From: Chloroflexota bacterium
GTDB taxonomy: Bacteria; Chloroflexota; Dehalococcoidia; Lucifugimonadales; Lucifugimonadaceae
NCBI GenBank assembly: GCA_002708145.1
Contig: PAOV01000001.1
Location: 27,954 to 42,359 of the forward strand
Direction of reading: 5' to 3'
Length of the DNA stretch: 14,406 nt
Part shown: one piece after another, positions 6,572 through 13,251 of the stretch
How positions within the stretch are numbered: position 1 is the stretch's first letter
Layout: the number at the start of each line of letters is the position of its first letter
Made by a program: the position numbers and the translations under genes
The notes under the pieces: model-generated
Told to the model about the DNA's origin: nothing
Databases searched by the model: none
Seen by the model: only the letters and a program-made list of their open reading frames with translations

Positions 6572-8179
6572 TTGAATAGATGGTCTAAAATGTATACTCC
6601 AGAATCTTTTTCAAATCCAGAACGAAAAATTTTGGAAAAATATTTTACAAATATTGATCAACCTGTATTTGTTATTATAAATTTGCCAGAAGTGGTGAAG
6701 GGGGCTCTGTTTGCAAGATATAGTCGCTCTGCAAAATCTCTAAGAAGATTATTTTTAGATGAATTTGTCAATATTGATAATGGTAGTTTGAAAAATGATG
6801 AAGATTTTTTAGTTGATATTGCTAGAGCAGAAAAGCTCTATGATAGAGTTTTTAGTGAATATGGAGATGATTCTGTTGCTCAACTAGGTGGAGCTCATAT
6901 AGCCTGCGAAAATGCCTCTAATATATTGACCAAGGTTCTTGAATGGGGTAGATTAGCATCTTATTTAGAACAATCAACCCGATATATTTTTTATGACAAG
7001 AAAATTAGTGGAAATTATAGATATGTTATACCTGATGAAATATCATCAAAAGAATTACCTAATTATAAAAAAAATATGGATAAGCTTTTTGATGAGTACT
7101 CGTTACTAGTTCATAAATTAGTAGATTTCTTCAAATCAAAGTATCCGAAAGATAACAATGATTCAGAATTCATTTATAATTCTTCTATCCGGGCAAAGGC
7201 TTGTGATGTTGCGAGAGGATTGCTTCCCGCTTCAACATTTTCTAATGTAGGTATATTTGCTTCAGGTCAAGCATATGAAAATATGATTATGAAAATGAAT
7301 AGTCATCCACTTGCTGAAGTAAGAAATTACTCAAAATTAATGTTAAATGAATTAAGAAAAGTTATACCTTCTTTTTTGAAAAGAGTAGATTTACCTGAAA
7401 GAGGATTGTTATGGTCGAAATATTTCAAAGATATTAATGAAAATATGGAGAAAGTTACATCTACTTTTGACAAAAAATCTTGCACAAAATTAGAGGTTGA
7501 TTTGGTTGAATGGGATGACAAAGCTGAAGAAAAAATTATTATTTCAGCTTTATACTCTTATACTAATAAGAGTGAGAGAGAATTGATTGAAATCGTTAAG
7601 AAATTAACTCAAAAACAAAAAGAAGAAATTTTACATAAATATATAGGGAGTCGTAACAATAGAAGACATAAACCTGGAAGAGCTATGGAGCGCTCTTACT
7701 ACCGCTTTGATATTTTGTCAGATTTTGGTAGTTTTCGTGATCTTCAACGACATAGAATGATGACTATCGATTGGCAAAAGCTTAGTACATTTAATGGTTT
7801 TTCTATTCCCGAAGTTATTGACGAGGTTAATTACAGGCGTAAATGGGAAGAAATTATGAATGAAACAGGTGAATATTTTGAGTACTTGGCTTCAAAATAT
7901 GGTTTTCATTTAGCACAATATGTTGTTCCATTTTCATATAATATAAGGTATTCAATGCAATTTAATGTTCGAGAAGCATATCATTTATTGGAACTTAGAA
8001 CCTCACCTCAAGGACATGTAGATTATAGGAGGGTTTGTCAAAAAATGCATGATTTGATTTTGAAAAAAGCTGGGCATAAAATTTTGGCTAATTCTATGAA
8101 GTATGTTGATCATAATACTTATGATCTTGAACGTATTGATGCTGAGAGAGCTGCTGAAAAAAGAAGAATAAAAAAATAA
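6572..8179 (+). CDS. Double-length ThyX-like protein (FAD-dependent thymidylate synthase family)
   Basis: ThyX makes dTMP from dUMP using methylene-tetrahydrofolate, NADPH and FAD, normally as a 210-300 residue tetramer subunit. This protein has 535 residues (529 if the ATG at 6590 is used) and looks like two ThyX-like halves. The first (about 30-270) has ALFARYSRS, WGRLASYLEQSTRY (125-138) and a late helix DVARGLLPASTFSN with LAEVR. The second (about 320-520) has FRDLQRHRMMTIDWQKLS (388-405) and RTSPQGHVDYRRVC. The canonical RHRxxSxxExSxRY signature is split: the first half keeps the R-S-E-S-RY part, the second keeps RHR. No SD precedes either start; the TTG at 6572 is five bases after pdhC. 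The folate link to folD fits. Family is clear; thymidylate synthase activity is not proven. Confidence 0.8.
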   Translation: MNRWSKMYTPESFSNPERKILEKYFTNIDQPVFVIINLPEVVKGALFARYSRSAKSLRRLFLDEFVNIDNGSLKNDEDFLVDIARAEKLYDRVFSEYGDDSVAQLGGAHIACENASNILTKVLEWGRLASYLEQSTRYIFYDKKISGNYRYVIPDEISSKELPNYKKNMDKLFDEYSLLVHKLVDFFKSKYPKDNNDSEFIYNSSIRAKACDVARGLLPASTFSNVGIFASGQAYENMIMKMNSHPLAEVRNYSKLMLNELRKVIPSFLKRVDLPERGLLWSKYFKDINENMEKVTSTFDKKSCTKLEVDLVEWDDKAEEKIIISALYSYTNKSERELIEIVKKLTQKQKEEILHKYIGSRNNRRHKPGRAMERSYYRFDILSDFGSFRDLQRHRMMTIDWQKLSTFNGFSIPEVIDEVNYRRKWEEIMNETGEYFEYLASKYGFHLAQYVVPFSYNIRYSMQFNVREAYHLLELRTSPQGHVDYRRVCQKMHDLILKKAGHKILANSMKYVDHNTYDLERIDAERAAEKRRIKK

Positions 8180-8183
8180 TACT

Positions 8184-8912
8184 TTGATTGAAATAAAAAA
8201 TATAAATTTTAATTTTATTAATCAAAAAATATTATCTGATATTAATCTGACTGTATCTTCAGGAGAATTTATATCAATAATTGGTCCATCTGGTTGCGGT
8301 AAAAGTACTTTACTAAACATTATATCCGGTATAACTAAACCAAAAACCGGTGAAATTACTGTGGAAGGTAAGAAAATAGCTGTAGGAGATAAAATTTCTT
8401 ACATGCAACAAAAAGATCTTTTATTGCCATGGAGAAACGTAAGAGAAAATGCTGGAATAGGTTTGGAAATTAAGGGCTTGCCACATACAATAATACAAAA
8501 AAAAATATCTCACCTTGCTAAAGATTTTGGTTTAGAAAAATTTCTTAATTATATGCCTCATGAACTTTCAGGAGGTTTGAGGCAAAGAGTTGCTTTTTTA
8601 CGCGCAGTCTTGATTGATAATCCAATTATGCTTTTAGATGAACCTTTAGGTTCACTTGATGCAATTACTAAATCTTCTCTTCATGAATGGCTAATGGATG
8701 TTTTTAGAAAATTTAGTAAGACAATTATTTTAGTTACTCATGATATAGAAGAAGCTATTTTATTAGCAAATAGAGTAATTGTCATGAGTACTAATCCAGG
8801 AAGAATATTAAAAGAATACATAGTAGATAGAAATTTAGTTGATAATAAAGATGTGACGTCAAATTATTTTATTAAATTAAAAAAAGAAATTATAAAAGAT
8901 TTAATCCTATAG
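8184..8912 (+). CDS. thiZ: ABC transporter ATP-binding protein, NitT/TauT type, probable ThiZ
   Basis: This is the motor subunit of an importer. In 242 residues it has Walker A GPSGCGKST (34-42), a Q-loop with MQQKDLLLPWR (74-84), signature LSGGLRQR (128-135), Walker B IMLLDEP (148-154), a D-loop SLDA and the switch His186 in VTHDIEEA. The LLPWR stretch and LSGG(M/L)RQR form are typical of the nitrate/taurine/thiamine-precursor group. Starting at TTG 8184, four bases after the ThyX-like gene, it appears to belong to the pdh transcript. It is the only ATPase near the permease and ThiY-like binding protein 129 bases downstream, so assignment as ThiZ is by context. It is separated from them by a promoter and TPP riboswitch. 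Confidence 0.85.
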   Translation: MIEIKNINFNFINQKILSDINLTVSSGEFISIIGPSGCGKSTLLNIISGITKPKTGEITVEGKKIAVGDKISYMQQKDLLLPWRNVRENAGIGLEIKGLPHTIIQKKISHLAKDFGLEKFLNYMPHELSGGLRQRVAFLRAVLIDNPIMLLDEPLGSLDAITKSSLHEWLMDVFRKFSKTIILVTHDIEEAILLANRVIVMSTNPGRILKEYIVDRNLVDNKDVTSNYFIKLKKEIIKDLIL

Positions 8913-8917
8913 ATTAT

Positions 8918-8946
8918 TTGTGATTAAAAAATTCGTATTGTATAAT
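8918..8946 (+). promoter_or_regulatory. Promoter of the riboswitch-controlled thiamine genes
   Basis: A -35 element TTGTGA (8918-8923) and a -10 element TATAAT (8941-8946) are separated by exactly 17 bases, close to the sigma-70 ideal. Transcription would start near 8953, just before the riboswitch aptamer. A second TATAAT (8952-8957) has no -35 partner and lies where the transcript would begin. Confidence 0.65.
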
Positions 8947-8956
8947 TTTTATATAA

Positions 8957-9037
8957 TCTGGGGAGCTATTAGAAAGCTGAGAGGGTATTACCTTACCGAC
9001 CCTTATATACCTGAACTAGGTAATGCTAGCGTAGGAA
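8957..9037 (+). ncRNA. TPP (thiamine pyrophosphate) riboswitch, THI element
   Basis: The conserved parts of the thi-box are all present in order. GGGGAGCT (8960-8967) starts the P1/P2 side; GCTGAGA (8976-8982) is the pyrimidine-binding signature; GGGT (8983-8986) can pair with ACCC (8999-9002) as P3; ACCTGA (9009-9014) and GGTAATGCTAGCGTAGGAA (9019-9037) form the pyrophosphate-binding side. In P4/P5 the usual CTGG/CCAG pair is CTAG (9016-9019)/CTAG (9026-9029), a compensatory change that keeps pairing. AGCT/AGCT (8964-8967, 8975-8978) closes P2. There is no room for a terminator: the ATG of the next gene starts five bases after the aptamer, whose final AGGA is also its apparent SD. Control is therefore inferred to be at translation. 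Confidence 0.93.
9033..9036 (+). promoter_or_regulatory. Shine-Dalgarno of thiX embedded in the riboswitch aptamer
   Basis: AGGA, part of the conserved GCGTAGGAA end of the TPP aptamer, is five bases before the ATG at 9042. If the aptamer folds around TPP, these bases are engaged in closing helix P1, so ligand binding itself could hide the ribosome site. Confidence 0.6.
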
Positions 9038-9041
9038 TTTA

Positions 9042-9800
9042 ATGAAAAAAAATATCATAATTAAAAATTATTTGCCTCCTACTGCTTCAGTTTTTTTCGT
9101 ACTAATTCTATGGCAATTTTCTGTAATAATATTTAATGTTGAATCCTGGTTTTTACCTTCCCCATCTAATATATTAATTGAATTAATAAATTCTTACGAA
9201 ATTTTGTTAGAAAATTCTTTAGTAACTCTATCTGAGATAACAATTGGGCTAATAATTTCAATATTAATTTCTATAATGATTTCAGGTATGATATTTTGGT
9301 TCAAGAGTTTTGAAAAAACTATATATCCATTGTTAATTACATCTCAAATCATCCCTGTTTTTACACTTGCTCCAATATTAATAGTATGGTTTGGTACAGG
9401 ATTATTTTCTAAAATAATTATTATTGTATTATTTACTTTTTTCCCATTAGTGATAAATCTTGTGACTGCCATAAAAAATGTTGATATGGATATGATAAGG
9501 ATGTTTAATTCTCTTGGATGTACAAAGTTTCAAATGTTTAGGAAACTATATATTCCAGCTATTCTTCCTAATTTTCTTTCAGGATGTAAAGTTGCCTGCG
9601 TAATATCAGTTATTGGAGCAGTTATTGGAGAGTGGATTGGATCTAGTAATGGTTTAGGTTGGGTGATGAAAATATCTGGCCCTCAATTTCAAACCGCACG
9701 AGTTTTTGCATCAATAGTATGTTTATCATTTATTGCTTTAGTACTATTTTTTACAGTTGTAATGTTAGAAAAAAAATTATTGAGGAGATATCCAAATTGA
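9042..9800 (+). CDS. thiX: ABC transporter permease, NitT/TauT type, probable ThiX
   Basis: This is the membrane channel subunit of the importer for a thiamine pyrimidine precursor. The 252-residue protein is very hydrophobic, with about six membrane segments (around 12-32, 60-84, 95-117, 122-143, 182-203 and 222-243, by eye). The cytoplasmic EAA loop that docks on the ATPase is at 156-181 (NSLGCTKFQMFRKLYIPAIL), with the family Gly at 159. The FLPSPSNIL segment near 37-45 and GLGWVM near 204-209 are typical of the group. Its ATG is five bases after the TPP riboswitch, so TPP level should control its translation. Its TGA overlaps the TTG start of the binding-protein gene. The ThiX name depends on the riboswitch and the ThiY-like partner. 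Confidence 0.88.
   Translation: MKKNIIIKNYLPPTASVFFVLILWQFSVIIFNVESWFLPSPSNILIELINSYEILLENSLVTLSEITIGLIISILISIMISGMIFWFKSFEKTIYPLLITSQIIPVFTLAPILIVWFGTGLFSKIIIIVLFTFFPLVINLVTAIKNVDMDMIRMFNSLGCTKFQMFRKLYIPAILPNFLSGCKVACVISVIGAVIGEWIGSSNGLGWVMKISGPQFQTARVFASIVCLSFIALVLFFTVVMLEKKLLRRYPN
9782..9788 (+). promoter_or_regulatory. Ribosome binding site of the ThiY-like gene, deciding its TTG start
   Basis: GAGGAGA at 9782-9788 lies within the last codons of the permease gene, eight bases before the TTG at 9797. It supports that TTG over any upstream start in the same frame. Confidence 0.75.
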
Positions 9801-10771
9801 AAATCAAGCTTTTATCAATTCTACTGAGTATTCTTATTATTGGATGTTCTGGTTCAGATGAAACAAAAGAAAAAGTATTATTAACTCTTGATTGGTATCC
9901 TAATGCAAATCATGCTGGCATCTATGTAGCTATGGAAGAAAATATGTTTGAAGAAAATAATATAGATTTGTCAGTTGAACCTCCTGCTGATCCAGCTACT
10001 GTATTAAACTTGATTGCAAGCGGAGAATCTGATTTTGGTTTGTTTTATCAGCCAGATTTATTACTTGCTCGTGATCAAGGTGTACCAGTTATTGCTGTAG
10101 CAGGTATAGTGCCAAAACCGTTAAACTCAATAATGACACTTAAGTCTTCAAAATTGACTCGCCCAAAAGATTTAGAAGGGAAAAAAATTGGTTTTCCGGG
10201 TATTCCTTGGAATGAGTCAATGCTAAAAACAATGATGGAATGTGATAGTGCAGATTCTTCTACATTGGAGATTACGGATGTGGGTTGGTCTTTAGGCCAA
10301 ACATTACTTACGGGAAAGGTAGATGCTGTAATAGGAGCTTACTGGACACATGAATCAATAGTTATGTCTAACAAGGGATATGAAACTAATATAATATATC
10401 CTGATGAGTGGTGTGTTCCTCCGTATTATGAACTGATACTAGTAACTTCAGAGAAAAATTTGGAGAATAATCCTCGAATAGTTGAAAATTTAATTATTTC
10501 ACTTTCTTCTGGATACTCAAAAGCTATATCTGATCCTCAAAATTCAGTTGACATTTTGATTAAATATAACGAAGAATCTATAGATGAAGAAGTTGACAGG
10601 GCAGGAGTAGAATTACTTGTACCCTTGTGGGGGGAGAATGACGGAGTGTTTGGCGCTATAAACCGCGATAAATGGTTAGATTTTTCTAATTGGATGAAGG
10701 ATAAAAATTTAATATCATATAATCTTGATATAGATAAGTCATTTAAAGATTTTTCACCTATATTGAGGTAG
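9797..10771 (+). CDS. thiY: ThiY-like substrate-binding lipoprotein for a thiamine pyrimidine precursor
   Basis: This protein captures the substrate outside the membrane and passes it to the permease. From the TTG at 9797 it has 324 residues: a short signal peptide with lipobox ending LIIGC (lipid-carrying Cys17), then an NMT1/THI5-like two-lobe fold. LDWYPNANHAGIYVA (31-45) is close to the ThiY/THI5 N-terminal motif, followed by SGESDFG (75-81), KKIGFPG (129-135) and KVDAVIGAYW (174-183). Characterised ThiY binds formylaminopyrimidine, a thiamine breakdown product; whether the ligand here is that or HMP cannot be told. Upstream in-frame codons (from 9659) overlap the permease gene and lack a signal peptide, so they are excluded. 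The start overlaps the permease stop (TTGA). Confidence 0.9.
   Translation: MKIKLLSILLSILIIGCSGSDETKEKVLLTLDWYPNANHAGIYVAMEENMFEENNIDLSVEPPADPATVLNLIASGESDFGLFYQPDLLLARDQGVPVIAVAGIVPKPLNSIMTLKSSKLTRPKDLEGKKIGFPGIPWNESMLKTMMECDSADSSTLEITDVGWSLGQTLLTGKVDAVIGAYWTHESIVMSNKGYETNIIYPDEWCVPPYYELILVTSEKNLENNPRIVENLIISLSSGYSKAISDPQNSVDILIKYNEESIDEEVDRAGVELLVPLWGENDGVFGAINRDKWLDFSNWMKDKNLISYNLDIDKSFKDFSPILR
10765..10768 (+). promoter_or_regulatory. Ribosome binding site of thiD
   Basis: GAGG at 10765-10768 lies seven bases before the ATG at 10776, inside the final codons of the binding-protein gene. It supports the annotated thiD start and coupled translation. Confidence 0.55.
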
Positions 10772-10775
10772 CATC

Positions 10776-11582
10776 ATGAAAAACTCAAAAATCCCAGTTG
10801 TATTAACAATAGCCGGTAGCGATTCTGGTGCAGGTGCTGGTATTCAAGCAGACCTAAAAACTTTTTCATCCTTAGGAACCTATGGGACTACTGTTATAAC
10901 CGTAGTAACTTCTCAAAATACACTCAAGGTTAGCGATGTACAGCCATTAGAACTATCAATAATCTCATCTCAAATAGATTCAATAGTAGAGGATTTTGAC
11001 TTAAAAGCTATTAAGACTGGTATGTTATTTACACCTGAAATAGTAAGTGTTGTTGCAAAAAAAGCTAAGGAATATAAATGGAATAAGTTAATAGTAGATC
11101 CGGTAATGGTAGCTTCTTCTGGAGATAGCTTACTTAAGTTAGAGGCGATTAATGAGTATAAAAACAATCTTATTCCCATCAGTTTTGCAATTACGCCAAA
11201 TATCCCTGAATTAGCAACTCTAAGTGGGGATAGTATAATTTCAAAAAATGATATTAAAAATGCATGTGTTGATATAAGTAAACTTGGTGTAAAAAATATT
11301 ATTGCTAAGGGTGGGCATAATAAAAGTGAAAGAGAAGCAACAGATATTTTATTCATAAATGGTACTTTTTTTGAATATTCACTACCAAGATTAAAGTCTT
11401 CAAATAATCATGGTACAGGTTGTACTTTTGCTGCAGCTTTTACTGCTAATATAGCTTTAGGAAAAGATATAAAGAAATCATTTGTAGATGCAAAAGAATA
11501 TGTATGGCAAGCTATGTCAAATGATTTATTATTAGGTAATGGTAACGGACCAGTTGATCATTTTTATCAATTAAGAAAGTAA
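10776..11582 (+). CDS. thiD: Hydroxymethylpyrimidine / phosphomethylpyrimidine kinase
   Basis: ThiD phosphorylates HMP to HMP-P and then to HMP-PP, the pyrimidine half used by thiamine phosphate synthase. The 268-residue length is standard. Ribokinase-fold motifs are present: AGSDSGAGAGIQADLKTF at 13-30 (substrate site), TSQNT at 45-49, VDPVMVASSGD at 107-117, TPNIPE at 140-145, KGGH at 178-181 and the catalytic NHGTGCT at 211-217 with Cys216. It lacks a fused ThiE or TenA domain. It lies four bases after the binding-protein gene and two before the cyclodeaminase-family gene, in the TPP-riboswitch transcript. Uptake followed by ThiD suggests pyrimidine salvage; thiE, thiM, tenA and thiC are not in the window. 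Confidence 0.96.
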   Translation: MKNSKIPVVLTIAGSDSGAGAGIQADLKTFSSLGTYGTTVITVVTSQNTLKVSDVQPLELSIISSQIDSIVEDFDLKAIKTGMLFTPEIVSVVAKKAKEYKWNKLIVDPVMVASSGDSLLKLEAINEYKNNLIPISFAITPNIPELATLSGDSIISKNDIKNACVDISKLGVKNIIAKGGHNKSEREATDILFINGTFFEYSLPRLKSSNNHGTGCTFAAAFTANIALGKDIKKSFVDAKEYVWQAMSNDLLLGNGNGPVDHFYQLRK

Positions 11583-11583
11583 T

Positions 11584-12546
11584 ATGTCTAAAGAAGTTTT
11601 ATTCATTTCTGAATCAGAAGTTTCAAAAATAACCAATATGCAAATGGCTTTAGATTGCATAGAGGATGCCTTTCAAGCATTTTCAAGAGGTGAAATTTAT
11701 AATTTTCCAAGATACAGATTACCCACTTCTGAAGGAAAATATAACTTTATGAGTGCCTCATGGATTAAAAAAGGATTCGCTGCAAATAAATCTTATGTAA
11801 GCCACAAAAATGGTATTGACTTTAATGTTATGCTTTACGATGCTTCTGGAAAAGGATTAATAGCCATTATTCAAGCAAATCTCTTAGGTCAAATTAGAAC
11901 AGGAGCTGCTTCAGGTATAGCTACAAAATATTTGTCAAAGAAAAATTCAAAAGTTTTTGGCATAGTTGGTTCAGGATATCAATCTCAAACTCAACTCGAG
12001 TCAGTTATCAATGTTAGAGATATTAAGGAAATTTATGTTTATTCGAGAGATAAAAATAATAGAGAATTATTTTCCAATAAAATGTCTGAAAAATTGGGAA
12101 TAAGCATTAACCCTATAAATTATCAAGAATTTATTAATATTGACTTTGATATTCTGACAACTGTTACCAATTCAATCACTCCTGTAATAACTAAAGAAAT
12201 GTTAACATCTGGAATGCATATCAATGCTGCTGGGAATAATTCCTGGGAAAAATCCGAAGTAGATATTGATGTAATATCTTACAGTGAACACATAATTTGT
12301 GATGAAATTGAACAAGCAAAGATAGAATGTGGTGAACTTATGAAAGCCTTTGAAAAGGGAGTTTTTAATTGGGAGGAATCATTTTCTTTGTCAGAAATTG
12401 TTTCAGGTAAGCACAAATTAAGAAATAATGATATAGATATTACTTTGTTTGAATCTCAAGGATTAGCTTTGGAGGATCTTGCTATGGCAATAGAAATTTA
12501 TAAAATAGCCTTAGAAAATAATTTTGGAAAGGTCATAAAAATCTAA
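11584..12546 (+). CDS. Ornithine cyclodeaminase / mu-crystallin family protein
   Basis: The family comprises NAD(P)-dependent enzymes that oxidise or reduce amino or imino acids (ornithine cyclodeaminase, archaeal alanine dehydrogenase, SbnB-like synthases, ketimine reductases). The 320 residues contain the expected landmarks: Arg43/Arg45, Lys69 in FAANKSY (same region as the catalytic Lys of characterised members), GQIRTGAASGIATKYL at 102-117, the Rossmann loop GIVGSGYQSQTQLES at 126-140, INAAGNNSWEKSEVD at 213-227 and LALEDLAMA at 294-302. Substrate cannot be assigned. The ATG is one base past the thiD stop, so it is almost certainly translated with the thiamine genes and under the riboswitch transcript. 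A role in pyrimidine or thiamine salvage is possible but unsupported by known pathways. Its stop codon overlaps that of the convergent gene. Confidence 0.88.
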   Translation: MSKEVLFISESEVSKITNMQMALDCIEDAFQAFSRGEIYNFPRYRLPTSEGKYNFMSASWIKKGFAANKSYVSHKNGIDFNVMLYDASGKGLIAIIQANLLGQIRTGAASGIATKYLSKKNSKVFGIVGSGYQSQTQLESVINVRDIKEIYVYSRDKNNRELFSNKMSEKLGISINPINYQEFINIDFDILTTVTNSITPVITKEMLTSGMHINAAGNNSWEKSEVDIDVISYSEHIICDEIEQAKIECGELMKAFEKGVFNWEESFSLSEIVSGKHKLRNNDIDITLFESQGLALEDLAMAIEIYKIALENNFGKVIKI

Positions 12547-13223
12547 TTAGCAGTGTTTATTACAAGTAGATTCTTTTGAAATCTAATAGGTACTTCTAGT
12601 TTATTATTCTTAGAAATATAATGAATATTAACAGGTAATTTAATATCATCTATTACAGAGTAAATTAAGAAATTAATATGTATCTCATTATTATTTACAT
12701 TTTTCATTTTTATATCTCTTTGTAATATCTGTTCATTTTTAAGTGTTATTTTAGATTGATTATCTAAAAATTCCTCTAAATCAATTTTTTCTAATTTCTC
12801 ACATTTAGAAATTTTCTGATAAATGAATTTATATGAAGTATCTCTAAGTTCAATTAACTTATTATATAAATCTTCAAATTTATACTCAGGATTTCTTCCT
12901 AATTTTGCTATCCAAGCTACAGTATTAATTATTTTATCTTGTCTAAAGATATGATCAATTTTAATTGAAAGCCAACCCTCACGCTTTATAATTTTAGACT
13001 TGCCGGGTTCTGGAAGGTACGATTCATTTAAGGTGTTTTCATTGAAACCTACAAATATATTTTGTACATATAAATTATTTCGTTCTATATTATTATTGAT
13101 GTTTTCATAAAGATCATGCTCTGTTATAGCCCATCTAATATTTTCTTGAACAAACTTATATGCACTACTTATAATATCTACAATTTTTTCCCCTGAATCA
13201 TTAAAATCAATATTATTTTCCAA
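12543..13223 (-). CDS. Unrecognised 226-residue protein of a molybdenum-accessory locus
   Basis: I do not recognise this family. It is rich in Lys, Asn and Ile, with no signal peptide, membrane segment or cofactor motif visible. The middle (AYKFVQENIRWAI; GWLSIKIDHIFRQDKIINT; AWIAKLGRNPEYKFEDLYNK) reads like mixed alpha/beta, followed by a charged helical stretch (about 120-170) and beta-rich C-terminus. The frame is open to 13301 but that would overlap the upstream gene by 68 bases. I prefer the TTG at 13223-13221, which has AGGA eight bases upstream and lies 10 bases after the preceding stop. Third of three minus-strand genes after an XdhC-like and a MocA-like protein, it may help build or mature a molybdenum hydroxylase, but this is context only. 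It could be a CoxG-like helper; I see no sequence support. Confidence 0.7.
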   Translation of the reverse strand: MENNIDFNDSGEKIVDIISSAYKFVQENIRWAITEHDLYENINNNIERNNLYVQNIFVGFNENTLNESYLPEPGKSKIIKREGWLSIKIDHIFRQDKIINTVAWIAKLGRNPEYKFEDLYNKLIELRDTSYKFIYQKISKCEKLEKIDLEEFLDNQSKITLKNEQILQRDIKMKNVNNNEIHINFLIYSVIDDIKLPVNIHYISKNNKLEVPIRFQKNLLVINTAN

Positions 13224-13227
13224 ATGT

Positions 13228-13251
13228 AATTTCCTAAATTTTCCTAAATAT
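13228..13251 (-). repeat. Short tandem repeat at a gene junction, containing an RBS and a stop codon
   Basis: The minus strand carries two adjacent copies of TTTAGGAAA (TTTAGGAAAATTTAGGAAA). The second copy holds both the TAG stop of the MocA-like gene (13236-13234) and the AGGA presumed to serve the next gene's TTG at 13223. Confidence 0.5.

Noticed and set aside
7327..7521. Minus-strand open frame of 64 codons
   Set aside because: Antisense shadow inside the ThyX-like gene.
8913..8917. Terminator between the ABC ATPase gene and the riboswitch promoter
   Set aside because: Only a four-base stem (AATC/GATT around 8903-8915) can be formed; too weak, so read-through into the riboswitch is likely.
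9659..9796. 46-codon N-terminal extension of the ThiY-like frame
   Set aside because: Overlaps the permease gene in another frame and would bury the lipoprotein signal peptide; the SD and TTG at 9797 explain the start better.
10970..11356. Minus-strand open frame of 128 codons
   Set aside because: Antisense to thiD, whose protein is strongly conserved across the same bases; the hydrophobic product is an effect of the opposite frame.
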